The notes beneath the pieces are model-generated. The model was not told where the DNA came from, did no database searches, and worked only from the letters and a program-made list of their open reading frames with translations. From assembly GCA_022791455.1 (NCBI GenBank), contig JAAVZC010000014.1:335119-399118 (forward strand): a DNA stretch of 64,000 nucleotides, given 5' to 3'. The first letter of the stretch is position 1, and the number at the start of each line of letters is the position of its first letter. This stretch comes from Eggerthellaceae bacterium. GTDB taxonomy: Bacteria > Actinomycetota > Coriobacteriia > Coriobacteriales > Eggerthellaceae. A program made the position numbers and the translations under genes. Below are positions 8,828 through 18,265 of this stretch, one piece after another.

Positions 8828-10288
8828 TTACGCTATTCCGAACCAGAGCATGAATTTCGGGACGTAGCCCATCACGAAGATGATGATGATCAGGGCGGGC
8901 AGGCCGTAGGTGAGCCATAGGCGCGACCAGCGGGGGAAGGGCGCGCCGGAGCCGGTGTCGGCCTCCTTCAGGAAATTCTTCCAGCCCCACCCCTTCCGCG
9001 ACATGCAAAACACCACGTAAAGCAGGCTGCCCAGCGGCAGCATGTTGTTGGACACGATGAAGTCCTCGATGGACTGGATGTCGCCGATGCCCGGCACCGT
9101 GACGCCGGACAACACGTTGAAGCCGAGCGCACACGGCAGGCTGAGCACGGTCACCAGCGCGCCGGTGCGCAGGATGGCGGTGCGGCGGTCGACGTTCCAT
9201 TTCTCCATGGTGAAGGTGATGAGGTTCTCGAACACCGCGATGATGGTGGACAGCGCGGCGAAGCTCATGAACACAAAGAACAGCGTGCCCCACAGCTGCC
9301 CCAGCGGCATTTGCTCGAACACATTCGGCAGCGTGACGAAGACGAGCGCGGGCCCCTGATCAGGCGCAACGGCGAAGGCGAAGCAGGCGGGGAAGATGAT
9401 GAAGCCGGCCAGGATGGCCACCATGGTGTCTAGGCCGCAGATGCGCAGCGCCTCGCCGGTGAGCGAGTGCTTCTTCCCAATGCGGCTGCCGAACACCTCC
9501 ATGGCGGAAATGCCCAGCGACAGCGTGAAGAACGCCTGACCCATGGCGGCGTACACGGCGTCAGCGAATCCGGGCCAGCCGCCGTCGAACATTTTCCCGA
9601 AGTCGGGCACCAGGTAGAACTCCAGGCCCTCGGCGGCGCCGGGCAGCGTGACGGAGCGCACCACCAGGATGGCCATGACCGCCAGCAGCGCCACCATCAT
9701 CACTTTCGTGACGCGCTCGACGCCTTTCTGCAGGCCGAACGAGCACACCGCGAAGCCGATAAGGATGACCACCAGCATCCAGCCGATCATCTCGCCGGGA
9801 TTCGCCAGCATGGCGCCGAAGACGCCAGCCACGCCGTCGGGATCCAGGCCGACGAAGGTGCCGGTGGCCATTTTCGCCATGTAGGCCAGCATCCAGCCGC
9901 AGACGGTGGTGTAGAACATCATGAGCAGCATGCAGCCGATGTAGGCCCACCAGCTGAACCAGTGCCAGCGGCGAGAGGGCTGCAGGATGTCGAAGGCCAG
10001 GGCGGCGGAGCGCTGGCTGGCGCGGCCGACGGCGAATTCCATCACCATGACCGGCAGGCCCAGAATGACCAGGAACACCAGGTACATGATGATGAACGCG
10101 GCGCCGCCGTACTCGCCGGCGATGTAGGGGAAGCGCCACACGTTGCCCAGGCCGATGGCGCAGCCGGCGGAAATGAGGATGAATCCCAGGCGGCTGGCGA
10201 AGTGCTCGCGCGGCACCGCGGCGCCGGCGGGGAAGTTCTCAGTGGCGGGCTCGATGGGCCCGGAAGTATCGGGAGACTGAGTGGTCAT
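8828..10288 (-). CDS. Neurotransmitter:sodium symporter family transporter
   Basis: 486 residues with about 12 hydrophobic segments. The N-terminal NSS/SNF signature reads GFILISAGCAIGLGNVWRFP (residues 30-49), including the unwound Na+-site region of TM1. Bacterial members (LeuT, MhsT, TnaT types) take up amino acids with sodium; the substrate is not predictable here. The loop GLDPDGVAGVFGAMLANPGE is typical of the long-loop bacterial clade. Confidence 0.9.
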   Translation of the reverse strand: MTTQSPDTSGPIEPATENFPAGAAVPREHFASRLGFILISAGCAIGLGNVWRFPYIAGEYGGAAFIIMYLVFLVILGLPVMVMEFAVGRASQRSAALAFDILQPSRRWHWFSWWAYIGCMLLMMFYTTVCGWMLAYMAKMATGTFVGLDPDGVAGVFGAMLANPGEMIGWMLVVILIGFAVCSFGLQKGVERVTKVMMVALLAVMAILVVRSVTLPGAAEGLEFYLVPDFGKMFDGGWPGFADAVYAAMGQAFFTLSLGISAMEVFGSRIGKKHSLTGEALRICGLDTMVAILAGFIIFPACFAFAVAPDQGPALVFVTLPNVFEQMPLGQLWGTLFFVFMSFAALSTIIAVFENLITFTMEKWNVDRRTAILRTGALVTVLSLPCALGFNVLSGVTVPGIGDIQSIEDFIVSNNMLPLGSLLYVVFCMSRKGWGWKNFLKEADTGSGAPFPRWSRLWLTYGLPALIIIIFVMGYVPKFMLWFGIA

Positions 10289-10345
10289 AGCGCTCCTATC
10301 GGACGGATGCTTCGCTCAAGCCGTGCGGAGCCCTTGCTCGAAGTT

Positions 10346-10444
10346 GTCATCCTGAGCGGAGGCCGAAGGCCGGAGTCGAAGGATCTTCGCGGGTCGCAGA
10401 GATCCTTCGACTCCGTTCGCTTCGCTCTCTTCGCTCAGGATGAC
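10346..10444. repeat. Family-A palindromic repeat
   Basis: Full unit: GTCATCCTGAGCGGAGG ... GGATCTTCGC ... GATCCTTCGACTCC ... GCTCAGGATGAC. It lies between the transporter and lysA. Confidence 0.85.
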
Positions 10445-10500
10445 AACGAGTCAAGTGTCCCTCGTTTGAACGAAATTGCGAGCGCTATGGTAACCGAAAA

Positions 10501-11856
10501 CTACAGGTCTCGTTGGTAGAGGTCGGCGTAGGTTTCTCGGCGGGTGACTACGCGGGCTTCGCCGTCTTTCACGAACACCACGGCCGGGCGCGGCTGGCCG
10601 TTGTAGTTGCTTGCCATGGTCATGTTGTAGGCGCCGGTTCCGAAGACGCACACGATGTCGCCCAGTTCGGCCGGCTGCAGGCTGCCGTCGATCACCACGG
10701 CGTCGCCGCTTTCGCAATGCTTGCCGCACAGCGTGACAATTTCCGTGCGCGGCTGATCGGCCTTATTCGCAATGACCGGCTCGTATTCCGAATGGTAGAG
10801 CGCGGTGCGAATGTTGTCGGACATGCCGCCGTCCACCGCCACGTACTTGCGAATGCCCGGCAGCGTCTTCAGGATGCCCACCGTGTACAGCGTGACGCCG
10901 GCGTTGGCCACCAGGCTGCGGCCCGGCTCCACCAGAAGGCGCGGCAGCGGCAGGTCGAATTCGGCGCAGAAGTCCTTCACCGCAGCGGTGGTCACTTCCG
11001 CAAATTCCGCGATGGTGGAGGGGTGCTGATCGGCCAAATACGCAATGCCCAGGCCGCCGCCCAGATCCAGTTCGCCCAGCGTAACGCCGTAGCCGTCGCG
11101 GATGCGGGCCATGAATTCCACCATCACCGCCGCCGCCTCGCGGAAGCTGTGCAGCGCGAAAATCTGCGAGCCAATGTGGCAGTGCAGGCCCACCAGCCGC
11201 ACGCCCGGCGCCGCCAGCACGTCGGCCACGCACTTGTAGGCGAAGTCCTCGCGCATGGTGAAGCCGAACTTGGAGTCCTCACAGCCGGTGCGGATGTACT
11301 CATGGGTGTCGGCCTCCACACCGGGGGTGATGCGCATGTAGACGTCCTGCGTGATGCCCAGCCGCTGGGCGATTTCGCTCACGCGCGCCAGCTCCAGCCG
11401 GCTGTCCAGCACAATGCGTCCCACGCCGGCGGCCATAGCCTCTTCCAGTTCCTGCGGGGTTTTGTTGTTGCCGTGCACGAAAATGCGGTCCATGGGGAAA
11501 CCCACCGACTGCGCGCAGGCCAGTTCGCCGCCGCCGGACACGTCCAGGCACAGCCCCTCGCGGGCGGCCAGGCGCACCACTTCCTTGTTCAGGAACGCCT
11601 TCGACGCGTAGATGACGTCGGAATTAGGGTAGCGGCTAGCGAATTCGTCGCGATAGGCCTCCATGCGACCCACCAGGTCCGCTTCGTCGAACACGTAAAG
11701 GGCCGTACCCTGTTCGCGGGCCAGCTCCACCATGTCAACGCCGCCAATGAACAGGTGGCCGTCGCACACGTCGGCAGTGGCGGGCAGCACGGCGCCCAGC
11801 TGCAGGGCGGTGCGGTTGTCGGCTTTTTTGCTCAGGTCAGATGCCGGAAGGGACAT
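10501..11856 (-). CDS. lysA: Diaminopimelate decarboxylase
   Basis: 451 residues. The PLP lysine is in YASKAFLNK (K86). The fold-III barrel continues with GLHCHIGSQI. The C-terminal domain has CGKHCESGD and FGTGAYNMTMASNYNG, which form the shared active site of the dimer. It decarboxylates meso-diaminopimelate to lysine, the last lysine step. ATG at 11856 is preceded by AAAGGAAA. Confidence 0.95.
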   Translation of the reverse strand: MSLPASDLSKKADNRTALQLGAVLPATADVCDGHLFIGGVDMVELAREQGTALYVFDEADLVGRMEAYRDEFASRYPNSDVIYASKAFLNKEVVRLAAREGLCLDVSGGGELACAQSVGFPMDRIFVHGNNKTPQELEEAMAAGVGRIVLDSRLELARVSEIAQRLGITQDVYMRITPGVEADTHEYIRTGCEDSKFGFTMREDFAYKCVADVLAAPGVRLVGLHCHIGSQIFALHSFREAAAVMVEFMARIRDGYGVTLGELDLGGGLGIAYLADQHPSTIAEFAEVTTAAVKDFCAEFDLPLPRLLVEPGRSLVANAGVTLYTVGILKTLPGIRKYVAVDGGMSDNIRTALYHSEYEPVIANKADQPRTEIVTLCGKHCESGDAVVIDGSLQPAELGDIVCVFGTGAYNMTMASNYNGQPRPAVVFVKDGEARVVTRRETYADLYQRDL

Positions 11857-12238
11857 GGCATTTCCTTTCGATCGCGATGAAGTGCGGCCATGTTAGCAAG
11901 ACTTGTGTTTCCATTGGGAAAACGAGCGGAAATGGGCAAAATCCCCACGGTCGGCGGGCTGTTCCATGCGTCATCTCGACCGGAAGCCGAAGGCCCCCTC
12001 CCCTCGTCATCCTGAGCGGAGGCCCGCAGGGCCGGAGTCGAAGGATCTTCGCGACCCCTGCAACGTTTTCGGAAGTCGCGAAGATCTCTCCACTCCGCGC
12101 TACGCGCTCCGGTCGAGATGACGAGGGGCGCTTTGGTCCTTTCCGGTTCTGTGAATTCACCTTGCCCGCCTCCGTTCCGCAAGCAAAGACCGCTAAAATT
12201 CCAGTGAGTTTATAGACTTCTCGAGAAACGAGGATGCA
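11857..12238. other. Divergent intergenic region between lysA and the moaE-like gene
   Basis: 382 bp, of which 11970-12122 is a family-A repeat. No lysine riboswitch or T-box could be recognised upstream of lysA. The 12200-12238 segment carries the start region of the moaE-like gene with an ACGAGG ribosome site. Confidence 0.6.
11970..12122. repeat. Family-A palindromic repeat, mixed type
   Basis: A GTCATCTCGACCGG half-unit, then GTCATCCTGAGCGGAGG, and a right arm CTCCGGTCGAGATGAC. The copy combines the CCTGAG and CTCGA arm types. Confidence 0.85.
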
Positions 12239-12634
12239 ATGGCAAAGACCGAACCTTCTGTGGACCAGTGGCTGCGCGAGGCGAAGGCCGACCCGGTGGC
12301 GGCGCAGTGCGGTATGTTCCTCACCCACAACGGCGTGGTGCGCATTACGCCGAAGAAGGAAGTGCGCGAAGGCGTCGAGGGGCTGGGCAGCGTTGAGGCC
12401 GTGGAGTTCTCCTACGACGCCGAAGGGCTGGCGGCGGCCGAGGCCGAGGCGCTCACGTGGCCGGGCGTGTACTACGTGCGCACCTGGCTGAACGAGGGCC
12501 GCTGCGAAGTGGGCGACTCGCTGATGTACGTGCTGATTGGCGCCAACATCCGCCCCAACTGCATCGACGCTCTGCAGAAGCTGGTGGGCAAAATCAAGAA
12601 CGAACTGGTAGTGGAGAAGGAGATCTTCGCGTAA
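12239..12634 (+). CDS. moaE: Molybdopterin synthase catalytic subunit-like (MoaE family)
   Basis: 131 residues. The C-terminal half (NEGRCEVGDSLMYVLIGANIRPNCIDALQKLVGKIKNELVVEKE) follows the MoaE pattern 'x-V-G-D-x-x-hydrophobic-x-A-x-x-R-x-x-A...L-K...P-x-x-K-x-E'. MoaE puts sulfur onto precursor Z to make molybdopterin, the cofactor of the two molybdoenzymes in this window. Its stop overlaps the next start (taATG). The catalytic lysines cannot be assigned with certainty; a divergent non-catalytic paralogue is possible. Confidence 0.65.
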   Translation: MAKTEPSVDQWLREAKADPVAAQCGMFLTHNGVVRITPKKEVREGVEGLGSVEAVEFSYDAEGLAAAEAEALTWPGVYYVRTWLNEGRCEVGDSLMYVLIGANIRPNCIDALQKLVGKIKNELVVEKEIFA

Positions 12635-13386
12635 TGACCCAGATTTCTTCGGCGGACCACAGCTATCGGGCGGTCTGCTTCGACTTGGACGGCACGCTGC
12701 TGCCGATGGACCTGCACGAGTTTTTGAGCAGCTACTATAAGGCGCTGGCGGCGTTCGCGGTGGCGCACGGCTGCAACGCCGTGGAGGTGTCGAAGGCGCT
12801 GGACGCCGGCATCGCCAAAATGCTGAATCACGAGGAAGGCCGCACCAACCACGACGTGTTCTGGGAGGTGTTCTGCCGGAACATGGATCAGCCGGACCGC
12901 GATTGGGAAGCGCTGTTCACGCAGTTTTACGAGGACGAATTCGGCACGCTGGGGGCCAACGTGGTGCCCAACCCCGCGGCGGCCCGCGCCATCGAGACGC
13001 TGCGCGCGAAGGGCTATCCGCTGGTGCTGACCACCATGCCGCTGTTCCCGCGTCGCGCGGTGGAGTGGCGGCTGCAGTGGGCCGGCGTGGACCCGTCCGC
13101 GTTCGAGCGACTGACGACCTACGACAACTCCACCTCGACGAAGCCCCACGGCGCCTACTACCAGGAGAACCTGGACGTTCTGGGGCTGTCCGGCGAGGAG
13201 GTGCTGATGGTGGGGAACAACACCGTGGAGGACCTGGCGTTCACGAAGCTGGGCGCCGACGCCTTCCTGGTCACCGACTGTCTGCTGAACCCCAACGACA
13301 TGGACGTGAACGAAGTGCGCCACGGCACTCTGGAAGAATTCGCCGCCTGGGTAGAAACGCTCCCAAACTGCGAAAACCCCGCGTAA
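12634..13386 (+). CDS. HAD-superfamily hydrolase
   Basis: 250 residues. Motif I is FDLDGTLLP (about 14-22) with nucleophile and acid/base aspartates. A helical cap spans about 25-110. Motif II is LTTMP, a lysine lies in TSTKPHG, and motif IV is GNNTVEDL. This is the phosphoglycolate-phosphatase-like layout; the substrate is unknown. Translationally coupled to the moaE-like gene by the taATG overlap. Confidence 0.85.
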   Translation: MTQISSADHSYRAVCFDLDGTLLPMDLHEFLSSYYKALAAFAVAHGCNAVEVSKALDAGIAKMLNHEEGRTNHDVFWEVFCRNMDQPDRDWEALFTQFYEDEFGTLGANVVPNPAAARAIETLRAKGYPLVLTTMPLFPRRAVEWRLQWAGVDPSAFERLTTYDNSTSTKPHGAYYQENLDVLGLSGEEVLMVGNNTVEDLAFTKLGADAFLVTDCLLNPNDMDVNEVRHGTLEEFAAWVETLPNCENPA

Positions 13387-13418
13387 CGCTTCCGCAACCG
13401 GAGCCCCTTCCACCCATT

Positions 13419-13515
13419 GTCATCCTGAGCGGAGGCCGAAGGCCGGAGTCGAAGGATCTCACCCGGCCGAGGAGATCCTTCGACTCCGCGCTGCGCGCTC
13501 CGCTCAGGATGACAA
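13419..13515. repeat. Family-A palindromic repeat
   Basis: Full CCTGAG-type unit with inverted arms GTCATCCTGAGCGG / CCGCTCAGGATGAC. Confidence 0.85.
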
Positions 13516-13543
13516 CAAAGTAGAACGTTTCGCGCCCAGACGT

Positions 13544-13571
13544 AAAAAGAGCCCCGGACGGGGCTCTTTTC
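13544..13571. terminator. Bidirectional terminator
   Basis: AAAAAGAGCCCC-GGAC-GGGGCTCTTTT between the convergent HAD and aldolase genes. It has A/T tracts on both sides, so it can serve both. Confidence 0.85.
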
Positions 13572-13592
13572 ATGCTCGGAGGCTTTCGCCGT

Positions 13593-14540
13593 TTAGATCA
13601 TCTCGAGGGTGAAATCCTCTTCGCCGTTGAACACCTTCAAGGCCTCGGCCACGGTGTAGTCAGCCAGGGTGATGGCGGAGATGGCCTTGGTCAGGCGCAC
13701 CGCCTCGTCCAGCGAGCGCTGGTGGATGTTGCGGCCGGTGGCGTTGCCCTTGGCGCCGCCCACGTGGATCTGGTCGTAGAGCTGGGTGAGGAAGGTCTCG
13801 GCGTCAACGGTGGAGCCGCCCGCGCACACCAGACCGCAACGGCCAGCGGCCATGGAGGCAATCTTCAACGCCTCGGCCGGGGTGCGGCCGTCTTCGGGCT
13901 TCGGCGGGTTCACCTTCACGAAGTCCGCGCCCAGGCACAGCGCCACGCCAGCAGCGCCGGCAATCAGGTCGGGGTCCTTCTCGGCGGTGACAGCCTTGCC
14001 GCGGGGGTAAATCCACAGCACCACCAGCAGGCCGTTGGCATGGGCCTGGGCGATGAGCTCGCCGGCCTCGGCCATCATGGTGGACTCGTACTCGCTGCCC
14101 AGGTAAATGGTGTAGCCCAGGCCCACGATGTTCACGCCCGCCTCGCGCATGGCCAGCACGGCGTCCAGGTCGGTCAGCTGCGGCGAGTAGGGGTCGTCCT
14201 GCTTCACGCCCACCAGGTTGGTCTTGGAGTTCATCTTGATGAGGTAGTTGATCTCCGGGTAGTCGTTGGCGTAAGCCGCCACCAGACCGCGCTGACCAGC
14301 CACAACGCCGCACACGCCGTTCTTGCCAATTTCGAACAGGTGCTGCGGGTCGGCGTCGGCGATGTCGATGCCCTCGCCGTAGAAGTCCTTGTTCAGGTGC
14401 TCCACCTTCTGGTCGCAGGCGAACAGCATCAGGCGACCGGTCCCACGGGTGGCCTTCATGTAATTGGAAATGTATTCATCGCGCACTTCGGGCAGAACGT
14501 CGGCGGGCACGCGCACTTCTTCACGAGTGATCTTGGGCAT
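13593..14540 (-). CDS. Class I aldolase, DhnA/DeoC-LacD family
   Basis: 315 residues from MPKITREE (ATG 14538-14540, AGAGG upstream). TIM-barrel aldolase of the archaeal-type fructose-bisphosphate aldolase group. The Schiff-base lysine is probably in DFVKVNPPK, with a phosphate-binding stretch near CAGGSTVDAE. It likely cleaves fructose-1,6-bisphosphate or a related phosphorylated sugar. Fructose-bisphosphate aldolase is the most probable specific role but is not proven by sequence alone. Confidence 0.8.
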   Translation of the reverse strand: MPKITREEVRVPADVLPEVRDEYISNYMKATRGTGRLMLFACDQKVEHLNKDFYGEGIDIADADPQHLFEIGKNGVCGVVAGQRGLVAAYANDYPEINYLIKMNSKTNLVGVKQDDPYSPQLTDLDAVLAMREAGVNIVGLGYTIYLGSEYESTMMAEAGELIAQAHANGLLVVLWIYPRGKAVTAEKDPDLIAGAAGVALCLGADFVKVNPPKPEDGRTPAEALKIASMAAGRCGLVCAGGSTVDAETFLTQLYDQIHVGGAKGNATGRNIHQRSLDEAVRLTKAISAITLADYTVAEALKVFNGEEDFTLEMI

Positions 14541-14728
14541 GTTTACCTCTAATCTTCGAGCATCGTCGCCTCCCGGCGACTTTCTCCTACAGTTCTCGGG
14601 AACCCGCACCGGCGGCGCGCGTTCCGCGTAGTTCAGGCCATACTACCGGCCCTGAACCTGACTGCTGAAAAGTGTATCTGTTTTGCCACGAATCCCCTCA
14701 TATTTCCTTGAGGATTCCAGAACCGCCG

Positions 14729-15388
14729 CTAGCCGCGGTCGAAGAATTTGCGCGACTCTGAGGTGAATTGACGGCGGGTGCCCAGCAGCAGGGCCAGCAG
14801 GAGCAGCAGCGCGAGGGCAGCGGAGATCCACGCGAGCCACGGCCACGGCGATTGGCCGACCACCACCAGCAGCAGCGGCACCGCACCCAGAATCATATCC
14901 ATGATCAGGTACTTCGCGTAGCCTTCCACAAACGCGCCGCCATATACGATAAGCAGCACGCCGTTGGCCACCAGCGCCACAATGCACAGCAGCGGCACGA
15001 TGAACGACGAAATTACCGGCAGCTGCGTGGCCAGGTAGGCCAGCAGCGCCATGGCCAGAAGCACGAAGAAGTAGCGCTCCGCCATGCGCAGCGTGTTGGT
15101 GGCGTGAGTGAGGATGTTGCGCAGGAACAGGTAATTCACCAGCAAGACGCCCACGATGGCCACCGCCTCCAACCAGGTGACCAAACCGGCAATGAGCAAC
15201 GGCACCACTAGCAGGCACAGCACCAGCGTCACCGTGCCCAGCAGGCCTTCGATGCGGAAGTTCTGGCGCACCTGGGCCACGTTGGGGAAGGGGTCCGGCG
15301 TCGGGGTGCCGGTGAGCTCGCTGCCACACAGAGGACACCGGTCCAGCGACCCTTCTACGTCGATACGACAAAAATCACAACGCCTCAT
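14729..15388 (-). CDS. Zinc-ribbon membrane protein, DUF6320-like
   Basis: 219 residues. The N-terminal zinc ribbon C-x2-C-x11-C-x2-C (CDFC...CPLC) is followed by about six hydrophobic segments and an Arg-rich end. The start overlaps the acyltransferase gene by 14 bases. Membrane proteins of this kind are often encoded with alcohol-acetyltransferase-like enzymes, so a role in the same lipid or surface modification is inferred. Confidence 0.65.
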   Translation of the reverse strand: MRRCDFCRIDVEGSLDRCPLCGSELTGTPTPDPFPNVAQVRQNFRIEGLLGTVTLVLCLLVVPLLIAGLVTWLEAVAIVGVLLVNYLFLRNILTHATNTLRMAERYFFVLLAMALLAYLATQLPVISSFIVPLLCIVALVANGVLLIVYGGAFVEGYAKYLIMDMILGAVPLLLVVVGQSPWPWLAWISAALALLLLLALLLGTRRQFTSESRKFFDRG

Positions 15389-16982
15389 GATTCACCTGCC
15401 CCTCCACGTCATCACGACCGGAGCCCACACTTGTCCCGCCCTTGTCATCCTGAGCGGAGGGGCGAAGCCCCGTAGTCGAAGGATCTCCGCAGCTGGAGAG
15501 ATCCTTCGACTCCGCGCTTCGCGCTCCGCTCAGGATGACATCAGGGGTGGTTTTGCGCAGGCGCATTTCCAGGGCGGATTGGGCCAGGTCGGCGTCCACT
15601 TCGCGGGCGTCCTTCGCCACGCACAAGCGCACCGAAAGCCCGCGCTCGGTCAGCAGGCGCACGAACCGACAGGGCACCTCGTGCAGCAGGTACACCGTGG
15701 AAATGCCCGCCGTCAGGTCGTCGCCGCAGCTCACCGCCAGGAAGTTCAGCCCGCGCGACGAGGTGAGGCAGCCGATGGAGCGCACCTCCTCCGCCGCGGC
15801 CGGCGGCAGCGTCACGCGCCCCAGGTTCGAGAACGTGCAGGTCACTTCACCGCGCGCCTTCCAATCGCCAAACGCCAGCGCGGCGTCCTTGACGAACGAC
15901 GGCACCCAGCGAACGATGGGATTTTTCTCCAGCTTCACCATTTGGTTCATGCGGCGCGCCAGGTTGGCAGGAATGGTGGCGTCGGCCAGTTGCTGCTGCA
16001 CGTTGCGGGCGATGACCTCCAGTGGCTCGGCAGCCAGCTGCGGGCTGCAGGTGACGAAGGCGAGGCCGAAGAAGTTGCGCAGCGTTTCCGAGCCGTAGAA
16101 TCGGCGCAGGTCAACCGGCACATCCATGGTGATCGGCCGGTCGAGGGCGCTTGCGGGCATGCCGGCGCGCACCGCCGACACGATGGCCGCCGCCAGCAAC
16201 GACGTCACGCTGACCCCCATCGCCTTCGACATCGCCACCACTTCGGCCACCGACAGATGCAGCTCGAAGAAGGTGGGGTTCGCTTCGTCCCGCCAGCCGG
16301 TCAGCCGGTACGGTTTCGTGGACGGCGTCGCCCCCGCCTTCGCCTTCTCAAAGTACCGACTAAAACTATCTTCCGCCACGTCACTCTGAATGGAACTGAT
16401 GTTGTCATCCTGAGCGGAGGGGCGAAGCCCCGTAGTCGAAGGATCTCCGCGACCAGAGAGATCCTTCGACTCCGCGCTTCGCGCTCCGCTCAGGATGACA
16501 TCGGGGGTTGGGGGCTGCATCGAGCCGTCCGAAGAGGCCTCAGCAACCAGCGATTCCATCCCTTCCGCACCCTCTTCTTCGCAGTAGAAGGCCAGGAGGG
16601 TTTTCAGGAATTCCAGGGCGCCGCGGCCGTCGGCGATCATGTGCGACATTTCCAAATTGATGCGATCGCGAAAATAACTTACCCGATAGAGCACGCTTTT
16701 CAGCCCCGCATGCAGGCCGAAGCATACCGGCTGGTCTTCCGGCTGAACCGCGGGCACCCCCGGCGCTTCCTGCAGGTAGCGCCAGAACAGGCCGTTACGC
16801 AGCACCACGTTGAAGGACGGCAGCTCGGCCACCGTGCGCTCCAACGCCCGCTGCAGTGCCTCCGGCTGCACCTCGTGGCGCATGACCGCCGAGATGCGAA
16901 ACACCGTCTGATGCGGGTCGCCCGCCTGCGCGGAGTAGAATTTCCCGACGTTGTCTAGGCGGTACCAAGCAGCTTTGTCCAT
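15375..16982 (-). CDS. Alcohol acetyltransferase-like (condensation-fold) protein carrying two in-frame repeats
   Basis: 535 residues from MDKAAWYR; the start overlaps the esterase gene. The HxxxDG active site is SHMIADGRG (about residues 115-120), as in condensation-domain and AATase families. It presumably moves an acyl group from CoA to an alcohol or lipid. Two family-A repeats are translated in frame: residues about 161-193 (TPDVILSGARSAESKDLS...) and about 481-513 near the C-terminus. The first falls in a loop between the two half-domains, so the enzyme may remain active. Confidence 0.75.
   Translation of the reverse strand: MDKAAWYRLDNVGKFYSAQAGDPHQTVFRISAVMRHEVQPEALQRALERTVAELPSFNVVLRNGLFWRYLQEAPGVPAVQPEDQPVCFGLHAGLKSVLYRVSYFRDRINLEMSHMIADGRGALEFLKTLLAFYCEEEGAEGMESLVAEASSDGSMQPPTPDVILSGARSAESKDLSGRGDPSTTGLRPSAQDDNISSIQSDVAEDSFSRYFEKAKAGATPSTKPYRLTGWRDEANPTFFELHLSVAEVVAMSKAMGVSVTSLLAAAIVSAVRAGMPASALDRPITMDVPVDLRRFYGSETLRNFFGLAFVTCSPQLAAEPLEVIARNVQQQLADATIPANLARRMNQMVKLEKNPIVRWVPSFVKDAALAFGDWKARGEVTCTFSNLGRVTLPPAAAEEVRSIGCLTSSRGLNFLAVSCGDDLTAGISTVYLLHEVPCRFVRLLTERGLSVRLCVAKDAREVDADLAQSALEMRLRKTTPDVILSGARSAESKDLSSCGDPSTTGLRPSAQDDKGGTSVGSGRDDVEGQVNHEAL
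15444..15539. repeat. Family-A repeat inside the acyltransferase gene, copy 1
   Basis: Full unit in frame near the 3' end of the gene. On the minus strand it reads DVILSGARSAESKDLSS...PSTTGLRPSAQDD. Confidence 0.9.
16404..16499. repeat. Family-A repeat inside the acyltransferase gene, copy 2
   Basis: Full unit in frame. The translated peptide is almost identical to that of the 15444 copy. Confidence 0.9.
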
Positions 16983-18091
16983 CGCTTCTTGCCCTCCGCG
17001 GAAAACGCGTCCCCCAGCCCCAGCGTGTCTGCCACGGGCTTCAAAATTGCCGAAAGCGGCGAATCGGCTTCGCCCTTCTGCTTCTGCTCCCGAGGCGCGT
17101 CGGCTCCCAGGCCGCCGTGCTCTTCGGGCGCGCGATCCAGGAAATCGCTCACCAAGTCGTAGGTGTCGCGCACGAACGACAGCACCGAGGGGTACAGGAA
17201 GTAGCCGTGCACTGCGTCGAGAATGCGCACGCATTCCACGTCCGTTCCGTCCGCCTCAAGCCGCGCCGCGAAGGTTTCGCCCTCGTCGCGCAGCGGGTCG
17301 TATTCCGCCGTGATCACCAGTGTGCGAGGAAGATGCCCCAGGTCATCGGCCAGAAGCGGCGCCAGCAGCGGATTCTCCAAATCCTGCGGGCCCGTGATGT
17401 ACATATCGGTGTAATCCACAATGGCCTCGCGCGTGAGGATGTAGCCTTCGCCGTTTTCGCGCACCGAGTCGAAGATGGTGCTGGGGCTGTGGTCGCTGTA
17501 GGTGAGCGGGTAGAGCAGCACCATGGTGTTGGGATGGAAGTCGCCGGAGTCGCGGGCCATCAGCGCCACCGCGGCCGCCAGATTCCCGCCGGCGGAGTCG
17601 CCCATCAGCACGATGCGGTCCGGGCGCACGTCCGGCAAAAACTCCTTCGCGAACAGGGCCTTCGCCACGTCGTAGCAGTCCAGCAGCGGGCGCGGGAACC
17701 GGTTCTCCGGCGCGCGGCGATACTCCACCGCCACCACGCGGCGCTCCAGCTTCAACGCGGTGCGCATGCAGGCGTCGCTGTAGAATTCCACATCGCCGTT
17801 GGCCCAGCCGCCGCCGTGCAGGTACAGGATGGTGCCGCGGAAATCGTCGGTCACTTTCAGGCCGTTCTTCAGGGAAAAGTCCACGTCAAGCGGGGTAAAC
17901 ACCTTGCACGGGATTTCGTAGCCGTCGCTTGCGGGCACGGTGAGGTCGTCGATGCGGCAGCGCGGGCTGGCCACCGTCAGCTTGCCGGCGGCGTCTTCCG
18001 CCTTGCGCTGGGCCAGGTAGCCCTCCGACGGGTCCGGCTGCAGTTTGGTGATGGCCGCCACCGCCTTTTGGGCGATTTTGCTCATGGGCAT
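16955..18091 (-). CDS. Alpha/beta hydrolase, HSL-type esterase
   Basis: 378 residues. It has the oxyanion-hole motif HGGGW (YLHGGGWANGD) and nucleophile elbow GDSAGG, then an Asp in AEYDPLRDEG and a His in DAVHGYF, which complete the hormone-sensitive-lipase-type triad. It likely hydrolyses short-chain esters or carries an acyl group. First gene of a three-gene set whose members overlap (esterase, acyltransferase, zinc-ribbon membrane protein), which suggests a joint job in acyl transfer. Confidence 0.85.
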   Translation of the reverse strand: MPMSKIAQKAVAAITKLQPDPSEGYLAQRKAEDAAGKLTVASPRCRIDDLTVPASDGYEIPCKVFTPLDVDFSLKNGLKVTDDFRGTILYLHGGGWANGDVEFYSDACMRTALKLERRVVAVEYRRAPENRFPRPLLDCYDVAKALFAKEFLPDVRPDRIVLMGDSAGGNLAAAVALMARDSGDFHPNTMVLLYPLTYSDHSPSTIFDSVRENGEGYILTREAIVDYTDMYITGPQDLENPLLAPLLADDLGHLPRTLVITAEYDPLRDEGETFAARLEADGTDVECVRILDAVHGYFLYPSVLSFVRDTYDLVSDFLDRAPEEHGGLGADAPREQKQKGEADSPLSAILKPVADTLGLGDAFSAEGKKRWTKLLGTA

Positions 18092-18224
18092 GGGTAGAAC
18101 TCCGTTCGTTCAAAGTGCGATTTTCTCCATGCTACCCGAAGGGGGCCCGACGGCCCCCTCGACGCACAAATCGCTGATGTGTTGTTACCCCTCGGCTGGT
18201 CAGCGCAGAATATCCCCCTTCCTC

Positions 18225-18250
18225 GTCATCCTGAGCAACGCGAAAGATCT
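18225..18250. repeat. Family-A repeat, half-unit
   Basis: Only GTCATCCTGAGCAACGCGAA plus AGATCT remains. Confidence 0.6.
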
Positions 18251-18265
18251 TGCCAGGCCGTCCGC

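Noticed and set aside
10289-12238. Lysine riboswitch or T-box before lysA or the transporter
   Set aside because: No matching core could be found; the space is mostly palindromic repeat.
15156-16958. 600-codon plus-strand frame over the acyltransferase
   Set aside because: His/Gln/Arg-rich antisense reading; the minus frame has the HxxxDG motif.
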